Of a stretch of DNA of 64,000 nt, positions 1 to 8,850 are shown in pieces (the stretch's first letter is position 1; every line of letters begins with the position of its first letter). The notes under the pieces are model-generated. The model was not told where the DNA came from. It did not search any database and saw only the letters and a program-made list of their open reading frames with translations. Made by a program: the position numbers and the translations under genes. This stretch comes from Emmonsiellopsis sp. PD_33 (taxonomy: Eukaryota > Ascomycota > Eurotiomycetes > Onygenales > Ajellomycetaceae). Where the stretch lies: NCBI GenBank assembly GCA_032988165.1, contig JANTQF010000141.1, positions 1 through 64,000 of the forward strand. Direction: 5' to 3'.

Positions 1-109
1 TACTGTAGCAATTCTAATTAGAAAATAGGGGTAATAAAATTCAATTCAATCAATCATATTGTCTTATCCTCCCCCCTATCTCCACTCTACTATACTAAAA
101 GAGAAAAAT

Positions 110-970
110 TTAAAAAAACTCCTCCTCCTCTTTCTCATTCTCCTCCTCCTCCTCATCCTCCTCTTTCTCCTCATCCTCCTCCTCCCCCTCTTCCTCCACC
201 TCTCCATCCTCAACAATCCACTCCTCCTCCTCCTCCTCATCCTCCTCCTCCTCCTCATTGGAGGTGAGGACAACCTCAAACTTATCCTCTGGTACCTCCT
301 CTGGCAGAGGCAGCTTCTCATAACAGGCCAGATCAACCTGGGCATCAAAATCAGCCATCTCCTGATCAGCTGTGTCAGCATCAACCCCAGTAGCAAGGAG
401 ATTGGTCTGGCCAGAGAGCAGTGCAGCCTCTTCAATGTCCTGGATCATCATGTGCATGTGGGAGGTGAAGAGGTCCTTAATCCCCTTCTCATTGTGAACC
501 TACTAATTCATTCAATTAGATTAGAAGAGTATTACCAAAGAGTGTGACTAGAACTCTTACCTGCTTGGGCTTTTTGACCTCATGCTCCAGGATTCCCTTA
601 ACCTGCTCCTGGTGGTGTTTCTTCCCAGCAGCCTTCTTCATGGCCTCCTCCTGCTCCACCTTCACCTCATACCATTCCCAAGAGTGCTCCTGATCCCAAT
701 GCTTCTGCATCAGCTGCTCCACCACCTCCTTCTCCAATTCCTTGTGCCCAGCCTCATCAGTCTCATTCCTAGCACAGATTAGCTGAATTCATATATAAGT
801 GTTACCATAGATTGTTATCATTCATTTCCCTTGTGCAGCTTCTTCAGTGTGACATGGTGTGCCTTGCAGTTGGCCTCACCCTGTTTGAATGCTTTCTTCT
901 CAGGCCCCTCAAGCTGGTGGCAACACTCATGGGCCTTAGTTGTGTGGATCTTGGAGGCAGGCAAAGACAT
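110..970 (-). CDS. Acidic hypothetical protein, possibly degenerate
   Basis: I do not recognise the family. The model runs from ATG at 970 through exon 1 (about 819-970), exon 2 (561-768) and exon 3 (110-499). Exon 2 to exon 3 joins in phase with a clean GTAAGA donor and TAG acceptor. The exon 1 donor is doubtful: phase demands an exon end just before ATGATAAC, so a donor G may have mutated to A. The N-terminal half is Lys/Glu/His-rich and probably helical. The last 50 or so residues are nearly pure Glu/Asp, giving a strong polyacidic tail of the kind seen in histone chaperones and nuclear proteins. The gene is divergent from the histone-fold pseudogene at 1,406, with about 435 bases between their starts. 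A role with histones is only an inference from tail and neighbour. There is no CpG anywhere in it. Confidence 0.45.
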
Positions 971-1405
971 AGCTGGTGGTGGTAGTGGGAGAGAGTGACA
1001 ATTATGATAGTGGGATAGGGATATTGAAAGAGGAGAGGTGGGATAGTGGTAGGAAAAGAAGGGAAGAAAGAGAAGAAGAGGAGGAAAAACAAAAAGGTAG
1101 GGGGAATTTCTCTAATCTAAAAGTAGGTTGTTTACATTTGACATGTCTATATTTGATATTCTTTGTATGGTGTTGCCAGGCAATTTATATCAGGAATAGA
1201 CCTAGGTGATGGTTACAGGTTGCTAGGGTAGCTAATTGGAGTTGAAATTTCAATAACATTTCTTTTTTTTCCCCTCCTCTTTCCCTCTTTCTTCTTCTTT
1301 TCTCTATCTATCCTATTCCTCCTCTTCCACCATCCCAATCAGCTGTGTCTCTATCTCCCCTGCCCTTTATCCAAACATGTCAATACCCCCTCCCCTGATT
1401 TGAAA
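971..1405. other. Divergent intergenic region
   Basis: This stretch separates two start codons pointing away from each other. It has purine-rich runs (about 1,020-1,100) and pyrimidine-rich runs (about 1,258-1,340) but no TATA box I would defend. It could be a shared promoter. No CpG. Confidence 0.4.
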
Positions 1406-2008
1406 ATGCCAAAGTACACCCCCCTCCCCTGCCAAGTGGTGATGAAAAATAGTATGCCTGGTTGCAAAGCAGCCTATGAGGCACACATTGCTGAGTGGGA
1501 GGCCAAGTGGGATCAATACCATGCTGAGCTCCCCAATGCCTTGAGAAACCACTGAGTTAAATGCAATCCCAAGCCCCACCACTACTGTAATAAGAACAGT
1601 AAGTTATGATCACACTTTTCAGTAATGCTCAGCAGCTCATTCAGGTCAATAGAGTGGATTCAGGAGGTCTAGTTCTATCAGAAATCTGAGGAGCTCATTT
1701 TCACCAAGGCTATAATGGCATGTCTGATCTGCAAGATTAATGGTGGGAAGCATCACTTTCAGTGCTCCACCCTTGACACCATCCAGTTGGCAGCAGAAAC
1801 AGCCCTCACCACCCTTTTTGAGTGTAAGTTAACTACTCTACTAAGTCTACTAAATATGTATACTGATTATATTATGAATATAGGTGGAGTTAAAATGATG
1901 GTGCATGGGAAGCAGTTGACTCTCAGGGTTGAGGATATGCAGTTGGTGAGGGAGGTGGTGGATGCAATTGAGTTGGAGTACTTTAGACAGACTGCCCCCA
2001 AGGTTTAA
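1406..2008 (+). pseudogene. Histone-H3-like histone-fold pseudogene
   Basis: The reading frame carries histone H3 landmarks in order: a PKPHHY segment matching H3 KKPHRY before alpha-N; FYQKSEELIF matching the RYQKSTELLI of alpha-N; a core FQCSTLDTIQLAAETALTTLFE matching the H3 alpha-2 FQSSAIGALQEA..LFED (shown here only as a pattern of F-Q-x-S and L-F-E); and, after an intron (GTAAGT...ATAG, about 1,825-1,884), an H-x-K-x-x-T-x(4)-D-x-Q-L-x-R pattern matching H-A-K-R-V-T-I...D-I-Q-L-A-R. An N-terminal extension of about 50 residues is not H3-like. Damage: TGA after LRNH (about 1,555) where Arg would fit, TAG before FYQKS where Gln would fit, and no acceptable intron of normal size near 1,599. 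Arg codons before the fold read CAC and TGT, as expected from CGC and CGT after CpG loss. It is H3-derived but too divergent to be canonical H3; a CENP-A-like origin cannot be excluded. Confidence 0.65.
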
Positions 2009-3011
2009 GAGGGTTTTTTAATGTTTTTGTGTGTTTTTAGTTTTTTAGTTTTTTTAGTTTAGGGTTGGGGCTGGGGCCTTCAGGCAATGAAAAGTAATGA
2101 TATTTGGTAACACTCACTGGTGCAAATCTCCCAATTTGAAATTATTGTATGGTGTGTGGCAGGGCTGCTACTGGCTTGGCACCATTAGTAACACACATGA
2201 TTATGATTAGGTAATATTATGGTATTCCTGATCCCATTTGGTCCCATATATAGATAATGGGACCAAATGGGACCAGGACTAAAAAGATAGATATATAACA
2301 TAATTTATGAGTAAAATATTCCTTTATAACATGATCCTGAACTAATTTATCTATACTATAACATGATATAGTATCTATATTAAAGTGATTTTACATAAAA
2401 AGGAACTAATATATTAAGTAAAATGATAAGGGTATACTTTAATCCTGGTCCCAACATGGTCCCAGCAGCCAGTCTAATAGTGGTAGTAGGCACTCTATAT
2501 ATTATCAGTTCTACTATTAGTTAGCAACCAGTTAGCAACTAGTTGCCCACTGGTTAACTTACATGGTTCTTCAGTATATGGGTCATTTTGAACCATAGGG
2601 GAGGGGGGGGGCTAGATCACATGATAGATGAGGCTGCAGGGCAAAAAAATGAAAGGTAGGGAGAGAGGGTAGAGCAGTTAGTGTAAGAATGTTGTAATGA
2701 AGAAGAAGCAGTAAGAGGTGAACTGACCATTTAACTAGTATAGTACTAGGCCTTGCTTAGCTTGGTCAGCTGACCTTGCCTAGTGCAGTCAGCTGACTGA
2801 TTCTGATGGTCAGGTGAACTATATGCTCAGTTTGAAGCTTTGAGGTTGGAGATTGGATTACTAAGTGATAGGTGGAAGATTGATGTTCTGGATACGAGAT
2901 ATAGATATGGTACTGGAGAACTGATGCTGACTCTTTTGATGCATCCAAGTTCTTGATTTCGAAATTGATCACATCTTCGATAGCGCGACTTTATGAGTCA
3001 ATGCGGTCGAG
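2009..3011. other. Non-coding stretch, gene-free
   Basis: Apart from the hairpin at 2,226-2,278 I see no gene. There is a G run at about 2,602-2,611 and repeated TTAGCAACCAGTTAGCAAC-like words at about 2,520-2,545. The switch from CpG-free to CpG-containing sequence lies at 2,895, only about 115 bases before the ATL start codon. Confidence 0.6.
2226..2278. repeat. 22-bp inverted repeat, hairpin
   Basis: Arms 2,226-2,247 and 2,257-2,278 are reverse complements with one transition mismatch and a 9-base loop. The core word is GGTCCCAT and its complement. Related words (TGGTCCCAACATGGTCCCAG) recur near 2,447. It may be a remnant of a small inverted-repeat element in the CpG-free tract. Confidence 0.7.
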
Positions 3012-3641
3012 ATGGCATGCTCTGATGAGGTGGAGTGGTGGTTCAATGCGGTCTACGATGCAGTGCAGCAGATTCCGCGGGGCAAGGTCACGTTGTACGG
3101 CCATATTGCGAGGCTTTTGGGGCAACATGGGTTTACTCTTCTTTCCTTGCCAAGTCTATGAGAGTGAGAGATGTTTTCTGTTCTTGTAATGCCGGTGGGA
3201 AAGCAGTGTGTCTACGAGTATCGATTCTGATGGTAAATACAGCACAGAGATCGCGACAAGTAGGCGTCTGCCTCAAGCATCTCCCGTCGAACAGTCCAGG
3301 CACAGATCATTACTACCACAGCGACAATGTGCCATGGCAGCGTGTTGTGAACGCTAAAGGGATGATATCTCATCGGTTAGTTACATTCCATTCTTGCGAT
3401 TGGATATATAAATTCAATACTTATTTGCGATGACAGGGGCCCTGGATCGGCCGCAAGACAGGCGTTGGTGCTGGAGGAGGAAGGGGTGGCTGTGCAGGCC
3501 GATAGCATGGGGGAATACTCGATTGACCTGGGGCGGTATGGGTGGTATCCTGAGCGGCTTGCGGGAGACGAGAGCGATGAATCTGATGGCGGTTCTGTCA
3601 AAGATGAGGGGGGAAATGGTGAAGTGCAGCTTGAGTCATAG
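3012..3641 (+). CDS. atl1: Alkyltransferase-like (ATL) DNA lesion-binding protein
   Basis: This is a member of the O6-alkylguanine DNA alkyltransferase family lacking methyl transfer. It would bind O6-alkylguanine lesions in the nucleus and hand them to nucleotide excision repair (known for Schizosaccharomyces pombe Atl1). Model: exons 3,012-3,126, 3,243-3,375 and 3,437-3,641, giving 150 residues, normal for the family. Visible motifs: IPRGKVTLYGHIARLLG (the family's PxGxVxTYG region), RQVGVCLKHLP, and NVPWQRVV at about residues 67-74. In active enzymes the last motif is PCHRV; here Trp replaces the catalytic Cys, the ATL hallmark. The second intron (GTTAGT...ACAG) is clean. The first needs exon 1 to end at 3,126 to give the family sequence across the junction, which makes its donor AT instead of GT (see findings). 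The acidic C-terminal tail after RYGWYPERL is lineage-specific. Confidence 0.85.
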
Positions 3642-4057
3642 AACGTGCCAAGAGTGTGTGCCCATTATTATTGGTACTCGTAGATAGGGCCAAGAGAGCT
3701 TGGAGTCGCCATCCGAGCCAGAAGATGGCGCCATGTACATGAACTGGGATCTTGGGAGGATATGCTAGCAAGAAAAGCGCGGAGTTTCTAGCCAACCGTG
3801 GAAGCTTCCAACGCCATGAGGTACAGGACGTGCTGGACGGACAGGTCGAATAGCTGAATGCCAAGTGGTGCAGCCTGCAGGGCGGGAGTGTGACTGGGGC
3901 GTTTGTTGGAGCTCTCCCAGGGCTGGACTGCAGCAGCTGGATGCCGCCACCGAATGCGAGAATGATATCTTCTTAGAACTGGTTGGTGATGTTGATGTTC
4001 GAAGGTTGAAGGTTTGGTAGTCTGACCCCCAAAACGGAAGCGAATGCTTGGCAGCGG

Positions 4058-4079
4058 TGAGTCAGCGGGGATGACGTCA
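4058..4079. promoter_or_regulatory. Paired AP-1/Gcn4 and CRE/ATF sites
   Basis: TGAGTCA at 4,058-4,064 is a perfect AP-1/Gcn4 (CpcA) core. TGACGTCA at 4,072-4,079 is a perfect palindromic CRE/ATF site. They are 7 bases apart and about 440 bases upstream of the start codon at 4,514. In fungi such sites are bound by bZIP factors (CpcA, AtfA). Binding is inferred from sequence alone. Confidence 0.65.
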
Positions 4080-4193
4080 CAGGCACGCCCACGCTAGGCC
4101 AGAGCGGGACTAGCGCGGGCTTATCTTAGCGCCGCGTGCCTGGGAGCTGCTTAGATAAGCTCGGGCATCGGGTGACTCCTCCTTATATAGACA

Positions 4194-4200
4194 ACCTCTC
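4194..4200 (+). promoter_or_regulatory. TATA box of the 4,514 gene
   Basis: CTTATATAG lies about 315 bases before the start codon and is followed by a pyrimidine-rich leader, which is typical of a highly expressed or stress-induced fungal promoter. Confidence 0.5.
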
Positions 4201-4513
4201 GTCATCTTCGATTCTTCTTCTTCTTCTTCTTCTCCTTGTCCCTGACAGTAACAATACCAACATCTCCATCAAGTTCTCTTATACGGCCTCACTCCAGCAA
4301 CACTCTTTTAGACTCTTATACCAGCCCTTCTCCACCATCTAGTCTAGTACTTGAAGCTACACCCAGCTCCTCTAGCAGCCTCTTATCAGCTTGTATCAAC
4401 TACTGCCTACGACTTTGCCATATCCTCGTTCTAGCTTGATATCTCCGCTCTTTACCTCGTCTGCCGTTCAAACTACCCTATCTCCATATCCATCAACTCG
4501 ATTTCCGCACATC

Positions 4514-5133
4514 ATGTCTGTTCGGCTATCTACCACCCCCCACGGTGACCTTCGCCGTGACGCCACCGAGGTCAAGCGTGACCGTGATCACAACTCCAAG
4601 TGGGCGCTTGGTATGCGTCGAACCGGCCGCTGGATGGAAAACGGTGCCCCCGAACTCTGCCCACGCCCCCAGCCCCCCCACAACAAGGGGTGAGTCTGCC
4701 CCAACTCCATCTTAGCTCCCATATCCAACTAACATCCCTCTCCAACTATAGTCAACTTGACCGCACCGTGAACCAGAATGCCATCAACCGGAAGGGAGCT
4801 GACGCCAAGTCCCACCTCAGACATGTTGTCTCTGAGATCCTGACCGACGATGAGCATCACTACTCCGACTCCTCCCTCGATCAGGTTGCCCCAGACCTGC
4901 AAAAGGACGTGGACCCAAACATCTTCTACTCCTTCGATGCTCCTACAGGGCCTATTGCAGGCCGCGATGTCCTTGGCGTCGCCGTCGCACGCGCCGTGAA
5001 GAAGTTTGAAACCAAGGAGACTGAGAAGCTGGTTCGCGAATACGAGTTTGTTGCTTACGAGGACGACACCAACCACGCCGACGGATACATCGCTGACGAC
5101 GACTTTGAGTTCATCGACCGCTCCCATCTGTGA
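4514..5133 (+). CDS. Conserved fungal hypothetical protein, 185 aa
   Basis: Two exons (4,514-4,689 and 4,752-5,133) join in phase through GTGAGT...ATAG. The protein is hydrophilic with no signal peptide or membrane segment. It begins with an Arg/Lys-rich region (PHGDLRRDATEVKRDRD, then GMRRTGRWMENG), has a His/Asp-rich middle (DDEHHYSDSS), a KDVDP-FYSFD segment, and ends in an acidic tail with a predicted coiled or helical stretch (AVKKFETKETEKLVREYEF). It looks like a cytosolic or nuclear protein conserved among Eurotiomycetes, but I cannot assign a function. The strong bZIP sites and CT-rich leader upstream suggest stress- or starvation-linked expression. Confidence 0.8.
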
Positions 5134-7098
5134 AAGGGTCGTTTTCTGCTTTATTTGACTCTGCATTATTGCGCGTTCTCGTTTCGCCCACATGGTTGAC
5201 CCATTCCGGTCGTTTCGTCTTCTCTATGTTATTCTGCATATTTTCCACTCTCCTCCCGTTGCCAACCCTGGCTTACGACGATATTTACACCCAATCGCGG
5301 CCCGGAGTTTGACTTGAATGGCGTTTATTTGCTTTTGATTACGAACATACCCAGACGATATCTAGATTTGCATGGCATTGGGACGGGAATGGGAATAGAA
5401 CTTGACAAGCCTCAAGAGAGGGGCAATCCGGCGCATCGTGCTTCTTGAGGACTTGAGACTTGTATGATAGTACCGGCCTGGATCTGGTTTTTGATATTTG
5501 CTTATTATTGGCTTGACACTCGTACTCTATTTTAATCAGCGGGCTTTCTTTCCACCAGCTGCTACTATTTGGAGCAGTTGAGTTGGCAGCTTTCCTAATT
5601 TTATTTTTACATTCATTTTGTATTCAACAGCTAGCCCCCAGAATCGGGTTCTTACATATATTTGGCAATATACCCATTTAAACCCCTACTCTGGAGCTCT
5701 ACTTTCTCATGGTTTTGTGTGATTTTTAGCCTAACTTTCTCATAGCCGTCAAATGGGTAGACCCAATGCTCGTTACACGATCAAACAAACGACATACCGT
5801 TTAATTCCGCTCTCAATTTTTTTTTAAAGATAGATTCATTCCACCCCATTTAATGCACACCCAGTCAATACCGATGCTGACCAAGTATTTCCCCTGAAGC
5901 TGTATAAATACCTCCCTATCTAGAATCGCCAACCATGTAGCTAGTGGATGGAATAAGAAGGACAGACATGTAGACTAAATCCCATCTACGAAAAGGGAAA
6001 GAAGTATAATTCACTGACCTGGCTGGGGAATGACAGCCTAAGCTTCGTTCCGGGTAGATCTCGAACTTTCTGAATGAATGGACTAGACATTTCACTACAG
6101 AGAAGAAGGTGAGAATTACATTATTTCAAATAAGGTGAAGATTTGGAATAAGGTGACGACCAGCTCTGGGATCCTCACTTCACTTTACCCCCTTTTCACA
6201 ACGACCTCGCTCCGCTCACAACATCCTCAGCACTTCATCAAGTCGGGTGCCTTGAAATCCTACTCCATCAAGTCCTCTGTTGACTTCTGCTAGAACTCCC
6301 CTGCTGGCTCTTGTTCCATCTCTTCCTTCATCAAATACTGTGTCAGTGCTCAGTTAACCCTTACATCCCCGCGGACAAATCACACACCTCATCTAAATAT
6401 CTAAATATCCAAAATGGTGGTGTTGGCTTTCCCCCCAACGCACCCCCTGGATCCAGACCATCCTGTGAGTCGATGGAAACGAATTCCACCTGGGAGCTTT
6501 CGGGGTGCCTCTCGTGGACAAGAGAATCGTCGCGCAGGCTGATCGCATGAGTGGCAGGCAATGCTCTATGGACTCGATGCACCTATTATTGGTTTGTAGT
6601 CCGGGGGATGGATGGGCTAGCGGAAGTCTAGCCTGGTTCTTGGCCTATGATATGGGGATGAATATTATGGGAAGCGTGATCGAGCCTTATCTTGTCGATG
6701 GTGAACAGGCGAATAATAGGAATTCGGAGCTTCCTGGAGGCTGCTGGAGATAGTCTGGATTTTTGTTAGTTGCGTTGAAATCTGCAGGACGGTGCAGGGC
6801 CAATCCATGAAATGCCAGCGATATTTTATTTGTTTATCGTATAATACTCCCTCCATGAATACTGCAATATTCGAGATAGGCCTTTCGAGAACTTAGGCCC
6901 TAATTGTTTCGTGTGTTGGTTCGTATGGCTTTTGCACCTGTGTATTAACATCGTACCCGCGTTCTGTTGGGAGTCGAGGATCATTGTTACTGTTGATCAT
7001 CATAGATCATCCCATTATCAATAGGAAATGCAGCCTTAGTACGCCAATAAATCCAGTCCTTTCTCCACTAAACAACCAGTCAGTAAAGCCAAAGCACT
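5134..7098. other. Gene-poor interval
   Basis: Almost 2 kb without a gene I can support. The first 500 bases are probably 3' UTR of the 4,514 gene. A plus-strand frame at about 6,460-6,753 (reads GAFGVPLVDKRIVAQADRMSG) is open for some 95 codons and codon-like at first, but has no clear start, partner exons or recognisable family; it may be a gene fragment. Confidence 0.45.
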
Positions 7099-8850
7099 TC
7101 AAGCATAGACACCGAAACCAGAATAATAGGAGCACAAACCCATGACTTTATCCCACCGTACCCTCCCCTCTAAATCCCCACTGGCATCCCTCATCGCCCA
7201 CAACTCCTCCAGAAACCCCCGCGCACTTCTCACATTGCCCATCCCATAGCGCGACTCCATACGACACAAGAGTCCGCGTATTTTATCTCGGTCCGTTGGC
7301 CTATGCGCTTCGCATCCTGCACTAAACAACGGCTGTAGCACCGCTACCCCCGGACAGGCCTCTTCCAAGAAATGCATCGAGGAGACGCGTGAGATGATCT
7401 GGTCGACGGAGGTTTGGACTAAGGGGCTGGAAGATGGGAGGTTGAGTACTCGCCGGTATAGTTGGAGGAGAGCAACGTGGTGGTATGTTTCGTCGAGGGC
7501 GGCGAAGTCTGTTAGATGTACGGATGATAGCAGCCCGTCAACCCCTGGGCGGAACCTGGGTTTCCTAACCGAGGCTAGCTTTTCGCTAACTTCTCTTATG
7601 GCCCGGTGGCAGCGCTCGATGAGGAGATTGTTAGGCTGGGCAGTCTGTGATGTGATGGCGCTTTGATTTTGGTAGATTTCGGCCTCCGATTGAATCGCTA
7701 GAATGTTGATGTCATTGAACACTGGGACCAGGGAGGATGAGAATCCAGCGAGATCGTCGATCCCATCAATGCCGAAAATCCGCTGGATCTGAATCCCCGT
7801 TCTAGATACCGGGGATACTGCCAGATTCCCACAAAGTAGTGACACTGTCTCGATAGAAAAGAACCAACGCCAAAGCAAGCTTGTAGCGAATGTTAATGAA
7901 TTGGGTGAGGCGATTACGCTCTGAAGATGCTCGGATATCATTGCGGCTGCACCCTGGAGGTGTATACGCCAGGAATCCGGACTGCGCCCATGCGAAACTA
8001 CATCTGTCATGCAGAGAGTTAAAGTAGTTGCCACTGTGGCGTCGTTCAATGCTGGTTCGGGCTGCGCAAGAACATCTTTTAGTTGGCTTAGGCTGGCCGC
8101 TTTCAATAGATCTAGCTGGATCTGGTTTTGTTCCAAGCCGAGAGAAACACGGTGAGTGGCTGCAAGGCTAAGTATTGCCACGAGCAGATGCGGAGTTTGT
8201 AGAGCCATTGGAAGGAGAACAGAGCAGAAGTCCCGCTGCGCAGCCTTGTGGCAGGAAAGCGATCTCGTAGTGGATGAAGTGAAATGGTCCAGCAGCGAAC
8301 GATAATCTGGGTGGAGCCATTGCAAGGTATCGGGATTCTTGATTATCCGGTTATTAGTAGAATTGAAGGAACTTTCGAACATCGATAGCGTTTGGCTTGT
8401 GTTTGTTAATGTCACCCCGGTTTCCTCCCAACCTAATGATTCAATTAGCCTATGTTAGATTTCTGGATTTGCTAGCCCATACTGCCGCTTTGGGACCCGT
8501 CGTCTGCGGGAGATTGTTGATTCGGTTGAGAAATGCTCGACCCATACACAAAGGCCTGGCGGGTTACACCTGGATCAGGTCAGCACTCGGTAGCAGCTGG
8601 GCTGGCAAGCATCGTTCATACTCGGAGACGTCACGGGCACCTGGACTAGCCCTGGATCACGGCGGAGGCAGTCCCCAAAGCGGGACTTGTGGAACGGCCG
8701 GCCGCCCCATGATAATCGAACCTCATACGTGCACTCCTTTCCTGACCGCCTGCAACTCGAGCAGCTTGGCCGTGCCTCGTCGCATTTGCGGTGGCGGCTG
8801 CGACATTCAGTGCAGCCCGAGCGAGATCGTCGCTTGGGATATGATTCCAT
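7099..8850 (-). CDS. Zn2Cys6 fungal transcription factor
   Basis: Three exons on the minus strand (8,622-8,850, 8,483-8,569 and 7,099-8,432) splice in phase 1 each time (GTATGA...CCAG and GTATGG...TTAG) to give 549 residues. The N-terminus has a GAL4-type binuclear zinc cluster: C13-x2-C16-x6-C23-x6-C30-x2-C33-x6-C40 with the usual basic residues (RSRHRKC). After a Ser/Gln-rich linker, residues from about 115 to the end are a helical fungal-specific factor domain of the DUF3468 (PF11951) type, recognisable by LQWLHPDYRSLLDHFTS, LLVAILSLAATHR and the acidic PALNDATVATTLTLC region. It would bind CGG-type half-sites in the nucleus. The nearest candidates for control are the transporters from 12,134 on, but that is only proximity. 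No frame damage seen. Confidence 0.9.

Larger units (their letters stand above)
1..2894. other. CpG-free tract (RIP-like decay)
   Basis: Reading every line, I find no CG dinucleotide from base 1 to 2,894; the first is at 2,895-2,896 and CGs are frequent from there on. Base composition here is not extremely AT-rich, so this is selective loss of CpG (C-to-T and G-to-A) rather than simple AT drift. It covers both degenerate genes at 110-2,008 and the non-coding stretch after them. Such loss fits RIP or methylation-driven deamination of duplicated DNA. The tract may continue left of the window. Confidence 0.85.
3642..4513. other. Intergenic region and promoter of the 4,514 gene
   Basis: From 3,700 to 4,000 the minus strand has a long frame with only one stop (reading ILAFGGGIQLL, then on to about 3,598). 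I do not recognise it and leave it uncalled. From 4,020 on it is a promoter: bZIP-type sites (4,058-4,079), GATA words near 4,122 and 4,153, a TATATA box at about 4,194 and a pyrimidine-rich 5' leader (CTT repeats at about 4,213-4,235). Confidence 0.5.

Noticed and set aside
59..547. Plus-strand Leu/Ser-rich open frame
   Set aside because: It is the antisense of the Glu/Asp-coding repeats of the minus-strand acidic gene; CTC/CTT runs translate to Leu.
3598..3990. Minus-strand frame downstream of the ATL gene
   Set aside because: Open for long and not obviously an artefact, but with an internal stop, no clear start and no recognised family; not called.
6311..6753. Overlapping plus frames around 6.3-6.75 kb
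   Set aside because: Short, no splice partners and no recognisable domain; could be a gene fragment but unsupported.
7394..7666. Plus-strand open frame within the transcription factor gene
   Set aside because: Antisense shadow of exon 3 of the Zn2Cys6 gene, which has clear family motifs on the other strand.
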